A stretch of DNA of 6,622 nt from Clostridia bacterium (lineage in GTDB: Bacteria; Bacillota_A; Clostridia; Oscillospirales; CAG-272), in contig JAFTDQ010000105.1 of the NCBI GenBank assembly GCA_017454075.1, positions 1-6,622 on the forward strand. The letters run 5' to 3'. Shown one piece after another: positions 6,418 through 6,622 of this stretch. The notes under the pieces are model-generated. The model had not been told where the DNA came from. It made no database searches and worked only from the letters and a program-made list of their open reading frames with translations. Made by a program: the position numbers and the translations under genes. Each line of letters starts with the position of its first letter. Within the stretch, counting starts at the first letter, position 1.

Positions 6418-6528
6418 ATAACTCCCTCAGTCGGCTGGCGCCGACAGCTCCCCCCTAGGGGAGCCGAGGTTCTTGCCTTCCCCCGCCGTGGGGAAGGTGG
6501 GCGGCGAAGCCGCTCGGATGAGGGTTAT
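6418..6528 (-). repeat. GC-rich multi-hairpin repeat, unit B, MITE-like with inverted ends
   Basis: This is the most complete unit. Its ends are imperfect inverted repeats: ATAACTCCCTCA at 6418-6429 and TGAGGGTTAT at 6519-6528. Inside are four exact stems: GTCGGC/GCCGAC (6430-6435 with 6440-6445), GCTCCCC/GGGGAGC (6447-6453 with 6458-6464), CCTTCCCC/GGGGAAGG (6476-6483 with 6490-6497) and GCGGC/GCCGC (6501-6505 with 6509-6513). It is inverted relative to unit A: TCTTGCCTTCCCCCG (6471-6485) is the exact complement of 6332-6346. It has no coding capacity, so any movement would need a transposase supplied elsewhere. Confidence 0.75.
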
Positions 6529-6577
6529 CCAACTGGCGATTATAGCCGTTACGTTATTGCTATGCGCTTGTTTTTCA

Positions 6578-6622
6578 CCCTCATCAGTCATCCTCGCTTC
6601 GCTCGGATGCCAGCTTCCCCAC
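6578..6622 (+). repeat. Third repeat unit C, cut by the window end
   Basis: CCCTCATCAG at 6578 followed by a stem CATCC/GGATG (6589-6593 with 6605-6609) and CAGCTTCCCCAC matches the reverse complement of the right end of unit B (CCCTCATC, hairpin, CACCTTCCCCAC). It therefore lies in the same orientation as unit A. The remainder is outside the window. The 49 bases between units B and C show no gene or site that I recognise. Confidence 0.65.

Noticed and set aside
6173..6421. Small plus-strand frame running into the repeat region
   Set aside because: It overlaps the end of the winged-helix gene in another frame and is mostly made from hairpin repeat unit A.
6315..6528. CRISPR array
   Set aside because: The repeats differ, alternate in orientation and contain multiple internal hairpins; there is no regular repeat-spacer pattern and no cas gene.

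Overview
The window looks like chromosomal DNA of a GC-rich, probably uncultured gut-type Clostridia (Oscillospirales/Christensenellales-like Firmicutes). This is an inference from three things: the protein families (a YhaN-like membrane ATPase, a YpsA-type SLOG protein, an FtsX/MacB-class ABC exporter), the strong Shine-Dalgarno sites, and a cluster of GC-rich multi-hairpin repeats of a kind common between genes in those genomes. No database search could be run.

Bases 1-5668 form one tightly packed plus-strand gene string with no internal promoter that I can see. It starts with the C-terminal part of a YhaN/Rad50-like ATPase carrying a membrane hairpin inside its coiled coil (5' end outside the window). 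An ATGA overlap leads into a 168-residue SLOG/DUF1273 protein, then after 1 base a small lipoprotein. After 19 bases comes an FtsX-type permease that is split by a frame change into two reading frames (2705-3865 and 3865-4902). After 16 bases comes its MacB/LolD-class ATPase (4919-5668). Permease, ATPase and perhaps the lipoprotein should make one envelope ABC system. The first two genes look like a separate DNA/nucleotide-related pair sharing the transcript.

Bases 5669-5783 are a compact control region. It has two tandem 11-bp repeats, a near-consensus promoter (ATGACA, 17 bp, TATAAT) and a 21-bp inverted repeat whose left arm contains the -10 box and whose right arm contains the Shine-Dalgarno site of the next gene. 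That gene (5784-6272) encodes a 162-residue winged-helix protein of the kind found in plasmids, phages and conjugative elements of Firmicutes. The layout suggests autoregulation and protection from read-through transcription.

Bases 6273-6622 have no convincing gene. They hold three related repeat units: A (about 6322-6399), B (6418-6528, inverted relative to A, with ATAAC...GTTAT ends) and C (6578 to the window end, same orientation as A, cut off). The 6273-6321 and 6529-6577 stretches between them show nothing recognisable.
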